Below, piece after piece: positions 27,971 through 37,768 of a stretch of DNA of 64,000 bases. Under the pieces are notes generated by a model, which saw only the letters and a program-made list of their open reading frames with translations, made no database searches and was not told the DNA's origin. The position numbers and the translations under genes were made by a program. This stretch comes from Gammaproteobacteria bacterium (GTDB lineage: Bacteria > Pseudomonadota > Gammaproteobacteria > SZUA-229), in NCBI GenBank assembly GCA_026195895.1, contig JAPHRO010000052.1, positions 62,001 through 126,000 of the forward strand. Reading direction: 5' to 3'. Positions within the stretch are counted from its first letter, which is position 1, and each line of letters opens with the position of its first letter.

Positions 27971-29032
27971 TCAAGGTATACTTTTAGCTAGGATAGGGCC
28001 TACTATAGTAGTAAAACGCAAAGGCATTTTGGTCCACATATTTATTGCTAACTGGTATTTTGGATTGTTAACATTTAACTGTGGAATATCGTGAGATTTA
28101 TTCAAAATATATTGCCAATGCAATTGTTTAGAATAGGCATTCCATTTTTTTTTAAATGCTTCGGCGCCACCTTCAGCACTTGAACGGCCAAGATGGTATT
28201 GTAAACAGCCATTTTCACAAGCATCTTTGATCATTTCCCAATATAGTGCGTAGTTAGGCTGTATTTTTCGATACTGTGGCAAGGCTCCCGCCCACATTCC
28301 TTCGACGGTATCTTTATAATAACCATTAAAGGCTGTTGCTATCGGTTTATCGTTTTGATATGCAACAAAAATTTTAACCTCATTAGGAAATGAATTGAGA
28401 ATGTCTAAAAAATATGACTTTTTATATATAGGAGTACCTAAATATTTCCAGCTTTCCGCCATCAAATTATAGAAAATATCGAGCAACTCGTGCGCTCCCT
28501 GTTTTACGTGAACTCCCTCTTTATAAACACGCCTGATATTTGTTCGGTGTTTCGATTTAAATGCCGCCCAGATTACATCTGGATCAGGGTCCAGATCCAG
28601 GCTCATACTGATTTTATTTAGGGATGTTGGCAGTGCTTCTGTTAATGGGTAAAGGGAGCGTATCTCAAGATAGTCTGCATCACATTTTTTGACCAAATCT
28701 TTTGCTTCATCAAGTATCAACTTGGAAATGTATTCAGAATTGGCACATAGGCCACCAAAGTTAACAAAAGGCATGGAAGATAAAATCTTTCCAAAAAGCC
28801 GACTTTTAACAAAAACAATGGGTAGCAACCCTACTAGTTGATTATCCTGTTCAGCTCCAATGTAATAGCAATCATGTTCAAAATTTCTTTCATTTATACC
28901 TTTCCAGCTATAACGCTGGTAAAAGTTACTTTGTGAATGCTTAATTAAATACTGATCCCAATTCAGTGCTTCATTTGCAGAGTAGCATCTAATCCTGGTC
29001 CTTTTGTTGATATCTGTTCCCATATATTGCAA
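27971..29032 (-). CDS. FemAB-like (GNAT-fold) peptidyl/acyl transferase of the XrtA type
   Basis: The 353-residue protein has a tandem-GNAT layout. SNFYQRYSWKGI opens the first domain, and GKILSSMPFVNFGGLCA is characteristic of exosortase-associated FemAB proteins (TIGR03019-like). The second domain has FKSKHRTNIRRVYKEGV and HLGRSSAEGGAEAFKKKW. FemAB proteins transfer amino-acyl groups from tRNA to peptidoglycan; the exosortase-associated ones probably act on another acceptor. It is first in the minus-strand operon, so it defines its promoter side. Confidence 0.83.
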   Translation of the reverse strand: MQYMGTDINKRTRIRCYSANEALNWDQYLIKHSQSNFYQRYSWKGINERNFEHDCYYIGAEQDNQLVGLLPIVFVKSRLFGKILSSMPFVNFGGLCANSEYISKLILDEAKDLVKKCDADYLEIRSLYPLTEALPTSLNKISMSLDLDPDPDVIWAAFKSKHRTNIRRVYKEGVHVKQGAHELLDIFYNLMAESWKYLGTPIYKKSYFLDILNSFPNEVKIFVAYQNDKPIATAFNGYYKDTVEGMWAGALPQYRKIQPNYALYWEMIKDACENGCLQYHLGRSSAEGGAEAFKKKWNAYSKQLHWQYILNKSHDIPQLNVNNPKYQLAINMWTKMPLRFTTIVGPILAKSIP

Positions 29033-29191
29033 TAGTCTGATGAGGTTTTATTTAAATAAATACTATTTTGGGGTTGGCTTTCGCACTGAGTTTACAACTT
29101 GATACTTTAACATACTAAAGTGTCAATATTACCTAATATAAACTACTGCTTTCTATAAAAATTGAATATCCAAAACAATTATATTTTAACT

Positions 29192-29560
29192 TTAGATCGT
29201 TGGGTTGTTGATAATGTAAGAAGTTATATTAGGATCATTTATTTCAATAGTTCCTTGGCTCGGGTTACTGGAGGGCCCATAATAAATAATATACCCACCC
29301 GGATTGCTATATGTAGTACCATCGATATTTGTAGTAGGAGGCGTCCATGAGAGAGTCACCGACATAGTATCGCCATCTATAGTACGAACAATAACATTTG
29401 ATAAGCCACTTTTTATACCGGCGGTATTTACAGCCGCTATGGCGATAAAAAAATTTCCGTCTAGTCCATCACTCACATTACCTCCGGAGCCACCACAGGA
29501 ACCAGCAATTATAGATACGAGAATTACACCAATAGATTTGAATATTGTAGTGAAATGCAT
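29192..29560 (-). CDS. Small lipoprotein with permuted/partial fibronectin-III segments
   Basis: Read from the ATG at 29560, 122 residues remain. MHFTTIFKSIGVILVSIIAGSC is a lipoprotein signal with Cys22. Next comes NFFIAIAAVNTAGIKSGLSNVI, which looks like the last strands of a fibronectin type III domain. VTLSWTPPTTNIDG ... GYIIYYGPSSNPSQGTI follows, the first half of one. The protein ends at SYIINNPTI where a complete domain would continue. It is thus either a circularly permuted unit or a deletion product of a two-domain lipoprotein. The downstream sequence does not restore the missing half. Confidence 0.6.
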   Translation of the reverse strand: MHFTTIFKSIGVILVSIIAGSCGGSGGNVSDGLDGNFFIAIAAVNTAGIKSGLSNVIVRTIDGDTMSVTLSWTPPTTNIDGTTYSNPGGYIIYYGPSSNPSQGTIEINDPNITSYIINNPTI

Positions 29561-29931
29561 ATTATTTGTCCCTCTGTAATATCTATACATACAATACATT
29601 AGCCCTATATTATATAGATGGCCATCCCAGACCCAAATGCATGACAGCAAATTAGCCTATACTAAAATTGTTTAGGCTTGAAATCTATGATTTGCTGTAC
29701 AATAGCAAGTAGATTTGAGTAAAAAAGATATTTTTTTACACATTATTATTATTATCACTTAAATTAGATTTATTTACCAATAAAGCCCCATATTCACCGC
29801 CAAAAAAAAGCCCTTATAGAAAGGGCTTAAGTATTAATAGGATGAATCCGGTAAAAAGCATAACACTTGTGTTGAATTGAAAATATCTATGGACTAGTTG
29901 TTTCTGATAAAATTTGAATATCAAGCTTAAT
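29561..29931. other. Intergenic region between the two Fn3 lipoprotein genes
   Basis: No gene is visible. A strong minus-strand terminator (29802-29828) closes the upstream lipoprotein gene, so the two lipoprotein genes are separate transcription units. Confidence 0.6.
29802..29828 (-). terminator. Rho-independent terminator, minus strand
   Basis: AAGCCCTT (29808-29815) and AAGGGCTT (29821-29828) form an 8-bp stem with a 5-nt loop. On the minus strand the stem is followed by eight T residues (29802-29809, partly shared with the stem). It sits about 100 nt after the Fn3 lipoprotein gene that ends at 29932. Confidence 0.85.
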
Positions 29932-30372
29932 TCAGCTAGAGATAAATCTGTTCACGATATTCGAATAGTTGCTTTCTGCTGAGTTACTTTTAATAGCGGT
30001 TATAGCAAAATAATAAGTCGTATTGTTATTTAGATTCTCTACGACATACTCTGCTAGACCGGGATTATTGACGGTGATAGTGCTGTTTAGCGTATTAGAG
30101 GATGTTCCGTAGTAAATTTTATAGCCACTTAGATCCGTCAAGTTACTACCGTCAGTATTTTCTGTTGGTGGTAACCAGCTTAGTGTCACCACACCATCTC
30201 CGGAACTGGTTGTATTCACAACATTTGCTCCGTTATTGCTATTACCTGATGAACCATCCCCAGCAGCATTTGATAAGGGTGTAGGAAACGGTTCAGTTGA
30301 TCCACTACAAGCAGTCAAAAGCGCATAAACCAGTCCAATTGAGATACTGCGATATAGTATGTTAGAAAACAT
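29932..30372 (-). CDS. Fibronectin-III domain lipoprotein
   Basis: From ATG 30372 (AAGG about 9 nt upstream) the product is 146 residues. The signal ends in LLTAC (Cys20), giving a lipoprotein. A Gly/Asn/Ser linker leads to one full fibronectin type III domain: VTLSWLPPTENTDGSNL, GYKIYYGTSSN, and YVVENLNNNTTYYFAITAIKSNSAES. Fn3 lipoproteins of this type are frequent near exosortase loci and may bind the polymer. It is a complete counterpart of the partial protein at 29192-29560. Confidence 0.75.
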   Translation of the reverse strand: MFSNILYRSISIGLVYALLTACSGSTEPFPTPLSNAAGDGSSGNSNNGANVVNTTSSGDGVVTLSWLPPTENTDGSNLTDLSGYKIYYGTSSNTLNSTITVNNPGLAEYVVENLNNNTTYYFAITAIKSNSAESNYSNIVNRFISS

Positions 30373-30623
30373 GACTTTAACCCTTAGAGCTTCTAAGCTC
30401 GACATTAGCATGTGGAAAATAGCTTTTATTATTTCAGTACCTATTGGCACCTTGTTTTTATCAATTAGACTTAATATTTCAAGTTGTATGAATTATAGGA
30501 TTTTCGGGGAAAAGAATTGTGGGGTAGTTCATATTTTCCCACCCATTTGGGTGAGAGCCATAATTATGTGATTCAGTTAACAATCGCTTTTAAAAGGCAT
30601 AGAAATGTGAATTGGCTCACAGT

Positions 30624-31381
30624 TTATACGGATTCCATTTTATTGAAATTTTGACTAAATGGCAGACCATATCGTTTTTCTATCTCACTAAAGTCGATGA
30701 TAGTTTCAATATCTGGAACCGACTGCTTTGTAGCAAATAATATCGTATTGCTAGCATCTACTCGAATCGCATAGACACAGTAGTTGAAGACAGAAATTAG
30801 ATAATCCAGGCCTGGATACTTTCTGTAGTCGCAGCCTAACAAGTTGATGCATAAACAACCTTGATTTTGCAGCATTTTATACAGCAGGGAATAATTCTCG
30901 CTGATATCAACGCTGATATCTTTTTCATTTGTAGTTATAAAAAGATCCACTATTATTAAATCAAATGATTCTGTGGTATTCCTCGATTTTTCCAAATAAT
31001 CTAAAACAGAAGTTTGGTGAATTTTAAAACGTGGTCCGACATCAGGCAGACTAAAATACTCTTTTGCTACCTCAAAAACGCTTGACCGCAATTCAATTGC
31101 ATCGACGATGACCTCAGCGAGGTAATACAACGTATATTAGCTACAGATCCTGCACCCAAACCCAGAATAAGCGTTTTTCCAGGCTGCATCCAACTGAGTG
31201 GTGCCAGCATCGCCTGGGTATATTTATGAATAAGAAATACAGGATTAAATAGAAACATCCCTGATTGTTGCGTTCGGCTTGCAATATGCAAACATCTCGA
31301 GCACTTGTGATATTCGACAACCTCTATTGGGCCATATTCATCGCGACCTGAGTAGACAAGTTGGCCACCATATTTTTTCAT
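30624..31381 (-). pseudogene. Frameshifted spermidine-synthase-like methyltransferase
   Basis: Two overlapping minus-strand frames together spell one protein. The upstream frame (31381 down to about 31130) ends in TLILGLGAGSVAN, the SAM-binding loop. The downstream frame (31130 to 30624) resumes with VIVDAIELRSSVFEVAKEYFSLP, the next Rossmann strand with its acidic residue, then SFDLIIVDLF. The break lies near 31125-31150, between the SAM loop and the second strand. No slippery heptamer is obvious, so a real disabling mutation or a sequence error is more likely than programmed frameshifting. The start abuts the csiV stop codon. Spermidine-synthase-like proteins without spermidine function are also common. 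Confidence 0.75.
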
Positions 31382-32143
31382 TTATAATGTTTTATAAGTC
31401 TTTTCAGAAGAGTCTATATCAGAATCTGTTTTAATTTTAAATGGCATGGCCAATACAATAATTCCTCCAAGAGGATGATCAATGTAGTGAACTTCTCGAC
31501 TTCTCATTCTTCTTTCAAAATTAAGTTTATAGTCAGAAAACTTATTGATTTCATCTGTGGACAGATTTGTATACGTAAGCACCATCTGGTTACTGATTGG
31601 TTTATGAAGTATTAGATCTGTTCGCAGATGAAGATAACGGCTCATTATCAGGGTTATTTCTCCAACAATATACGAAGAGACCGAAACAGATGAATCGAGC
31701 TGTTGTTTATCTTCTTCAATAGCTGCCTGTTGTGTAGAATTAACTGCTGTCTCTGATGCATCTTTAATTGCCTCGTCTATAACCCGAGAATCAATAGATA
31801 CAGGGAACGCATTATTATTGTCCAAACCCGTTTGTTTCCATTTTTTATGAACGAGAACGTTGTAGTCGGGATGTTCATTTAATTTTCTGGCATATTCTGC
31901 TAACCGTGATTCAGATAGCTTCATATTTTCAAATAAATATTTTTCTCTGTTTTGCTGTTCATTGCTCAATTCTGTATCAATGGGAGCCTCTATTGCATTA
32001 TCCATTTTCTCTTGCCATTTTTCAGAATTCTTATAAAACTCTGTTGTATCTTCAAATATAATTATTTCAACCTCATAGCCGACTTCGTTGGCAAATGCCA
32101 AAGACGATAAGAACAGCATAATCAATATACTTAAACCTTTCAT
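31382..32143 (-). CDS. csiV: CsiV-like cell-shape/peptidoglycan-binding protein
   Basis: The 253-residue protein has a signal peptide (MKGLSILIMLFLSSLAFA) and begins its mature part with VGYEVEIIIFEDT, the family opening. The C-terminal HYIDHPLGGIIVLAMP block is also typical of CsiV proteins. In Vibrio, CsiV is a periplasmic peptidoglycan-binding protein that activates PBP1a through LpoA, and its gene lies next to mfd. Here the start overlaps the mfd stop by one base (TAATG), so it is co-transcribed with mfd. Confidence 0.82.
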   Translation of the reverse strand: MKGLSILIMLFLSSLAFANEVGYEVEIIIFEDTTEFYKNSEKWQEKMDNAIEAPIDTELSNEQQNREKYLFENMKLSESRLAEYARKLNEHPDYNVLVHKKWKQTGLDNNNAFPVSIDSRVIDEAIKDASETAVNSTQQAAIEEDKQQLDSSVSVSSYIVGEITLIMSRYLHLRTDLILHKPISNQMVLTYTNLSTDEINKFSDYKLNFERRMRSREVHYIDHPLGGIIVLAMPFKIKTDSDIDSSEKTYKTL

Positions 32144-35100
32144 TAAGCGGCCTCCTTAAAAGCTAATTGTAACAAAGCATTCTCAATAACTTCGATACGC
32201 TTGTCACACGAATCGATTTCCTGGAAAATAATAAGAGTATCTTTTCCGTTAAACTTATAGGTGTCCGGTTTTGTCTGGATAAGCATAATTAGCTTTGCCG
32301 GGTCAATATTTGCTTTTTCATCAAATACAATTCTTACCAGGTCTGATGTCGCATTAATTTTTTCAACGCCAATATCTAGCGTTGCTAACTTAAGTGATGT
32401 CACAGAAAACAAATTTTTAGCTGCATCCGGAAGTAAACCAAAACGGTCAATTAGCTCTACCCGAATTTCTTTTAATTCATCCAAGGTCGATGCATTTGAA
32501 ATTCGCTTATACAAAATGAGTCGTGTATGAATATCATATATATAGTCATCTGGCAAAAGAGCAGGTAGTCCTAAATCAATTTCTGTACCCTGATGTAGCG
32601 GCTTATCAAGATCAGGAATTTTTCCTTCTTTAATAGCTTTTACAGCACGATCCAGCATTTCTGTATAGAGACTAAATCCAATTTCCTGTATCTGGCCACT
32701 TTGCTCATCACCTAATAATTCCCCGGCTCCTCGAATCTCCAGATCATGCGTTGCCAGGGTAAAACCAACACCCAAATCCTCCAGTGACTCGATTGCTTCC
32801 AGGCGCTTTACCGCATCTTTGGTCATTACCGCAGCAGGTGGTGTAATCAGGTAAGCATAGGCGCGATGGTGAGAACGGCCCACGCGACCTCTAATTTGAT
32901 GTAGCTGCGCTAATCCCAGTTTATCCGCACGATTTATTATAATCGTATTGGCAGTAGGTACATCAATCCCGCTTTCGATAATTGTGGTGCTTACCAGTAT
33001 ATTAAACCGTTGATGATAAAAATCGAGCATGACCTGTTCAAGCTCTCGTTCCCGCATTTGACCATGAGCAAATTCTACTCGTGCTTCCGGGATTAATTCT
33101 TCGATTTGTTTGCATATCTTCTCTATTGTTTTAACTTCATTGTGCAGCACATATACCTGACCACCACGTTTTATTTCACGCAAACAAGCTTCCTGTATTT
33201 GATTGTCATTCCATTCAGAAATAAAGGTCTTTATAGCATGCCGCTGGGTGGGTGGTGAGGCAATAATAGATAAATCGCGCAATCCAGACAATGACATATT
33301 TAAAGTTCGAGGGATTGGGGTAGCAGTAAGTGTCAGGATATCAACTTCTGCCCTTAAGTTTTTGAACTGCTCTTTATGTTTTACTCCAAAACGGTGTTCT
33401 TCATCAATAATTAACAAACCTAAATTTTTAAAACTAATATCTGTTTGAAGGAGTTTGTGAGTTCCGATTACGATATCAACTGTACCGTCTGCCATACCCC
33501 GGGTTGCTTCTTCCTGTTGTTTTTTATTTTTGAATCGCGACAAACCTTCTATTTTAAGCGGCCAATCTGCAAATCGATCTTTAAAATTCTGATAATGTTG
33601 CTGCGCGAGCAGGGTAGTGGGAACAAGAATCGCAACTTGCTTACCTGCGTTTGCAGCGATAAATGCGGCCCGCATAGCCACTTCAGTTTTTCCGAATCCA
33701 ACATCGCCACAGACAACTCGATCCATGGCCATAGGTGCTGACAGATCTTCAATAACATCATCAATAGCTTTTTGTTGATCTTCCGTTTCCTCAAAGGGAA
33801 ATGCTGCAGCAAACGTTGCGTATTCATCCATATTAATATGATACGCATAACCTGCTTTGGCTGCACGCCGTGCATGGATGTCCAGTATTTCAGCCGCTAC
33901 ATCCTGTACTTTTTCAGCCGCTTTACGTTTAATCTTTTGCCAGACTTCACCACCGAGTTTATGCTGCGGTGCATGATCAGCATCCGCACCCGTATAGCGA
34001 CTAATCAGATGTAACGAGGAAACGGGCACATAAAGCTTGTCTCCACCCGCGTATTCTATGGTTAAAAATTCCGATTCAAAATCGCCAACATTCAGTTTCT
34101 GCAAGCCCAAATACCGACCAACGCCATGATCTTCATGCACTACAGGTGCATCGATATGCAGATCACTTAAATTGCCAATGATCGCTTCTGCATCTCGGGT
34201 TCGCTTACGACGACGTCGCCGTTGCTGGGCTCGTTCTCCATATATCTGTGGCTCGCTGATGATGCACAATTCAGGCTCTAGTAGTTTTAAGCCTCGCTCA
34301 AGGGGAGCCACCGTAATACCTACTACTTCATCACTATTAATAAATTGCTGCCAGCTTTCAAACGTGCGCGGATAAATTTTCTTATCGTGCAATAGATCAA
34401 GTAATGTTTCTCTTCGGCCTGTGGATTCAGCAACAAATAAAGTGCGTCCTTTATACGCTCTTAGATGTTCAAGCAGTGCAAAAACAGGTTGTTGAGCTCG
34501 AGGCTGAATCAACACTTCAGGCGGTGATGAAAAGCCAAGATTGCTAATCGCCTCACCCGGCTGACCTTTAAAAGCCTGTGTACTAACAATTGCATGTTGA
34601 TTCAATTTTTCACGCAGGGCATCAGGAGTTAAATATAGCTGTGCAGGTGAAAGAATAGGGCGCTCAATATCATATCGGCGCTGTTCATATCGATGTTCCA
34701 GATCCTGCCAATACAATTGAATTTGGTCAGCTAAATCATGATTTAAAAAGAACAGGGTATTGGCGGGTAAATAATCAAAGAGCGTTTCTACATGATCAAA
34801 GAACAACGGCAAATAATATTCAATTCCTGCGGGGATGATATTTTGACTGACATCGTTATAAATTTTACTTTTGGTTGGGTCGCCTTCCAGGAACTCTCTA
34901 TAGCGACTTCGAAACTGGCTTATAGATTCCTTATTGAATGGAAACTCTCGGGCTGGCAAAACTTCAATCGACTCAATAGTATCCAGCGAACGTTGAGTTT
35001 CAGGATCGAAACGCCGGATGGAATCAATATCATCATCAAACAGGTCAATCCTGAAAGGCAGATCATGCCCAGACGGAAATATGTCAATAATTGATCCACG

Positions 35101-35613
35101 GATTGCAAACTCACCATGCTCCATGACCTGATTGACGCAGGCATAACCGCTCATTTCCAGATTATGCCTGAAATCTTCAATATTAAGCTGCTGACCGTTT
35201 TTCAGGATTAATACCTGATGCTGAATATAGGATTTCGGGCTTAGGCGCTGCAACAAAGTTGCTACCGGCAAAATTAATATTTGGCCCGGGCTGATATTCG
35301 GTAAATTGTAAAGCGTGGTTAAACGTTCAGAAATAATGTCCTGATGGGGAGAAAAAATATCATAGGGCAGGGTTTCCCAATCTGGAAAATGTAATATTTC
35401 TGCTGCCTGACCATAAAAAAAACGGATTTCATGCTCAAGCAACTGTGCCTGTTGAATATCATTTGTAACCACAACGACTGGGGTAGGTCGCTGTTTGGCC
35501 AAAGTAACAATGCTTAATGCATGTCCGCAGCCATATAATTGCCCCCAGTTAGATATCATGGACAGCTCACCTGATCCAGGTGGCAGTAGAGTCGAAGCTA
35601 AATTTAATGACAT
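32143..35613 (-). CDS. mfd: Transcription-repair coupling factor Mfd
   Basis: The 1156-residue protein is full length. The N-terminal UvrB-like part (about residues 1-350) includes HFPDWETLPYDIFSPHQDIISERL. An RNA-polymerase-interacting domain (about 480-550) contains PVVHEDHGVGRYLGL. The RecG-like translocase has GDVGFGKTEVAMRAAF (Walker A), IIDEEHRFGV (DEEH box) and LTATPIPRTL. The C-terminal TRCF domain has HQGTEIDLGLPALLPDDYI. Mfd removes stalled RNA polymerase at DNA lesions and recruits UvrA. It is the first gene of mfd-csiV-(speE-like). Confidence 0.97.
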   Translation of the reverse strand: MSLNLASTLLPPGSGELSMISNWGQLYGCGHALSIVTLAKQRPTPVVVVTNDIQQAQLLEHEIRFFYGQAAEILHFPDWETLPYDIFSPHQDIISERLTTLYNLPNISPGQILILPVATLLQRLSPKSYIQHQVLILKNGQQLNIEDFRHNLEMSGYACVNQVMEHGEFAIRGSIIDIFPSGHDLPFRIDLFDDDIDSIRRFDPETQRSLDTIESIEVLPAREFPFNKESISQFRSRYREFLEGDPTKSKIYNDVSQNIIPAGIEYYLPLFFDHVETLFDYLPANTLFFLNHDLADQIQLYWQDLEHRYEQRRYDIERPILSPAQLYLTPDALREKLNQHAIVSTQAFKGQPGEAISNLGFSSPPEVLIQPRAQQPVFALLEHLRAYKGRTLFVAESTGRRETLLDLLHDKKIYPRTFESWQQFINSDEVVGITVAPLERGLKLLEPELCIISEPQIYGERAQQRRRRRKRTRDAEAIIGNLSDLHIDAPVVHEDHGVGRYLGLQKLNVGDFESEFLTIEYAGGDKLYVPVSSLHLISRYTGADADHAPQHKLGGEVWQKIKRKAAEKVQDVAAEILDIHARRAAKAGYAYHINMDEYATFAAAFPFEETEDQQKAIDDVIEDLSAPMAMDRVVCGDVGFGKTEVAMRAAFIAANAGKQVAILVPTTLLAQQHYQNFKDRFADWPLKIEGLSRFKNKKQQEEATRGMADGTVDIVIGTHKLLQTDISFKNLGLLIIDEEHRFGVKHKEQFKNLRAEVDILTLTATPIPRTLNMSLSGLRDLSIIASPPTQRHAIKTFISEWNDNQIQEACLREIKRGGQVYVLHNEVKTIEKICKQIEELIPEARVEFAHGQMRERELEQVMLDFYHQRFNILVSTTIIESGIDVPTANTIIINRADKLGLAQLHQIRGRVGRSHHRAYAYLITPPAAVMTKDAVKRLEAIESLEDLGVGFTLATHDLEIRGAGELLGDEQSGQIQEIGFSLYTEMLDRAVKAIKEGKIPDLDKPLHQGTEIDLGLPALLPDDYIYDIHTRLILYKRISNASTLDELKEIRVELIDRFGLLPDAAKNLFSVTSLKLATLDIGVEKINATSDLVRIVFDEKANIDPAKLIMLIQTKPDTYKFNGKDTLIIFQEIDSCDKRIEVIENALLQLAFKEAA

Positions 35614-36240
35614 TGAATAATTAATATTTAATTTAATTTCAAGAATAATACTATAAATACAGTAGGTTACTTATTGTAATTAAAGTAATATATGAGTATT
35701 GTGACATTTGATGAGTAAGTATGAAGCATCAGTTCAGGGTATTTTATCAGAAACACCTAAATCGAAAAGATATTAAGATCCACATCTAGACCTGGATAAC
35801 CTGTTATCTATCCCCTGAGTGAACGATCAGATACAGGGCCAAAGTTCCATAAAAACTAGTAACTTACTGATATTATAAAGAAAATATAAAATCTATTATT
35901 TCATAATAGTTTTATCAAATCGATCAATTTATATTCATTAACTATAATCGTACTGCGCCTGTTACCGTCTCCTCACAAGCGAAGATGATAACTAAGCAGA
36001 GTCATAAATTAGCATTATTCGTATTTATCGATGATAATAGAAATATTCTTCGTATAAACTGTATATTTCGTATATTTCGTATTACTCGAAGATAACCACA
36101 GTATTTACCGAATTTACGTGTGTGTAGCAAGTAAGCTAAATTCAATTCCAAATTTATAAACTTATGGTTAATTATGTACCCTGCTGAAATCATTTATTCA
36201 CTGCAGAGCCTATTCAGCCTGAACTGTTGGGTGACATAAG
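35614..36240. other. AT-rich intergenic region upstream of mfd
   Basis: No supportable gene is seen in these 627 bp. A 9-bp motif (GTATATTTC) is repeated in tandem at 36061-36078. The promoter of mfd should lie near 35620-35700 on the minus strand, but no clear -35/-10 pair stands out. Confidence 0.5.
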
Positions 36241-36495
36241 ATGGTAGTCAAACACTGTATTTATTTTATACAGGAGTTTCTTGCCGCCACTCAAGCCATT
36301 GATCCTTCAATTATCAAAAAACAGTGTAAGAAGAATGGTAAATTTTATGAATTTATGAGCAGATCCCATCGCAACCGGGATAAAATCCCATCTACACGCT
36401 TTCTTCCTTTTTGCCTATCCGAAGATGAATCGGAAGCTCGTATTATTAAAACTATTTCAAAGCAACTGTCTCCCCAGACCGATACGGCTTGCTAA
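36241..36495 (+). CDS. Small hypothetical protein, doubtful
   Basis: This frame gives 84 residues with no recognised domain. It is basic in the middle (KKQCKKNGKFYEFMSRSHRNRDK) and acidic near the end. No convincing SD precedes the ATG. It stands alone between mfd and the antiporter operon. It may be a real short gene or a chance frame. Confidence 0.3.
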   Translation: MVVKHCIYFIQEFLAATQAIDPSIIKKQCKKNGKFYEFMSRSHRNRDKIPSTRFLPFCLSEDESEARIIKTISKQLSPQTDTAC

Positions 36496-36650
36496 GAGAC
36501 AGAATTTCCAAGACACTTAAAGCTGAATACCCATGTGGACAACTCTAATTAATATTGAACAATCGAAGTCAACGATGGATGTCCCTTGTTTATATTATAA
36601 AGTTCATCCGGACATAATTTCATTGTACGCTCTCAGATAGCAGGCTAGTA

Positions 36651-37121
36651 ATGAAACACACTATCTTTCTATCTTTATCTTTAGCCGTATTCTGGTTGCT
36701 TAACTCGGGCCACAACACCGCCCTCATGCTGTCACTTGGTGCGATCTCTATCGTCCTGGTTCTATACATAGCGCACCGAATGGATGTAATCGATCACGAA
36801 TCTCAACCCTTGCATCTCACCTTAAAACTTCCCGGTTTCTATGTCTGGCTTATCAAAGAAATTATTCTCGCCAATTTTCTGGTTGTAAAACATATCTGGC
36901 TTGGCAATAAAACTATTTCCCCCGCTATGATGACCATTAAAGCCAGTCAAAAGACGGATATTGGAAAAGTTATTTACGCAAATTCTATTACGATGACGCC
37001 AGGTACGGTTACTGTAAATCTGAAGGGAGATCAATTTTTGGTACACGCACTGGTAACAGAATCGATTGAGGACCTGGTGACCGGTGAAATGGACCGCCGA
37101 GTTACCAGGCTGGAAAACTAA
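36651..37121 (+). CDS. mrpE: Mrp-type cation/proton antiporter subunit E
   Basis: The 156-residue protein has two or three N-terminal hydrophobic segments. The MnhE signature follows: PGFYVWLIKEIILANFLVVKHIW, then ANSITMTPGTVTVNLKGDQFLVHAL. Subunit E is a small membrane component needed for full Mrp activity. It is the first gene of an operon running to 44125. Its stop overlaps the start of the F subunit gene by one base (TAATG). Confidence 0.92.
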   Translation: MKHTIFLSLSLAVFWLLNSGHNTALMLSLGAISIVLVLYIAHRMDVIDHESQPLHLTLKLPGFYVWLIKEIILANFLVVKHIWLGNKTISPAMMTIKASQKTDIGKVIYANSITMTPGTVTVNLKGDQFLVHALVTESIEDLVTGEMDRRVTRLEN

Positions 37122-37396
37122 TGCTAATAGCAGCAACCATAGCCATTCTTGTTGTCATGATTATGGCAATCGTTCGAGGGATCATGGGGCCTACGCTCTA
37201 TGACCGCATACTTGCCGTTAACATGTTTGGTACCAAGACCGTTCTGCTTATTTCACTGTTAGGTTTTGTAATGGGACGGCCTGAGTTTCTGGATATTGCT
37301 ATCGTGTACGCTCTGATTAATTTTATCAGTGTGATTGGCGTATTACATTATTCTGACGCTTCCATATTTAAGCGCAGCGATCAGCAGAAAAAATAA
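37121..37396 (+). CDS. mrpF: Mrp-type antiporter subunit F
   Basis: This 91-residue protein has three membrane helices and the MrpF core VRGIMGPTLYDRILAVNMFGTKTVLLI, with the family's conserved GPT-x2-DR. EFLDIAIVYALINFI is also typical. It is coupled to subunit E and lies 16 nt before subunit G. Confidence 0.92.
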   Translation: MLIAATIAILVVMIMAIVRGIMGPTLYDRILAVNMFGTKTVLLISLLGFVMGRPEFLDIAIVYALINFISVIGVLHYSDASIFKRSDQQKK

Positions 37397-37412
37397 TGAA
37401 AAAGAATTCATA

Positions 37413-37754
37413 ATGGATACTTTGATGAATATAAGCAGTGTACTGCTTTTACTAATAGGCAGTTTTTTGTGCATATCGGGAGGGGTGGGTATTTTGCGCT
37501 TCCCTGATTTTTATACTCGAATGCATGCGGTAGGAGTGACCGAGACTTTAGCCACTGCGATGATTTTAATCGGGCTAATGCTGCAAAATCCAGATGGACT
37601 TGTGGTAGTGAAACTGATGATAATTTTGCTGATGACCTTATTCATCAGTCCGACGGCAAGCCACGCATTGGCCAGCGCCGCAGTACATAACAACCTCATG
37701 CCAGAGCTTGATAACAAAGAAGATAATAAGAAGGTGAAGTCATCGAATCCCTGA
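37413..37754 (+). CDS. mrpG: Mrp-type antiporter subunit G
   Basis: From ATG 37413 the protein has 113 residues. It contains GGVGILRFPDFYTRMHAVGVTETLATAMILIGL, the PhaG/MnhG signature. The remaining PTASHALASAA segment is also conserved. A longer in-frame extension upstream overlaps mrpF and lacks family similarity, so I use the internal ATG. Confidence 0.9.
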   Translation: MDTLMNISSVLLLLIGSFLCISGGVGILRFPDFYTRMHAVGVTETLATAMILIGLMLQNPDGLVVVKLMIILLMTLFISPTASHALASAAVHNNLMPELDNKEDNKKVKSSNP

Positions 37755-37768
37755 TTGATATCGTCTTA

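Noticed and set aside
36061-36078. Tandem 9-bp repeat GTATATTTC.
   Set aside because: Only two units in an AT-rich region; too short to call a meaningful repeat.
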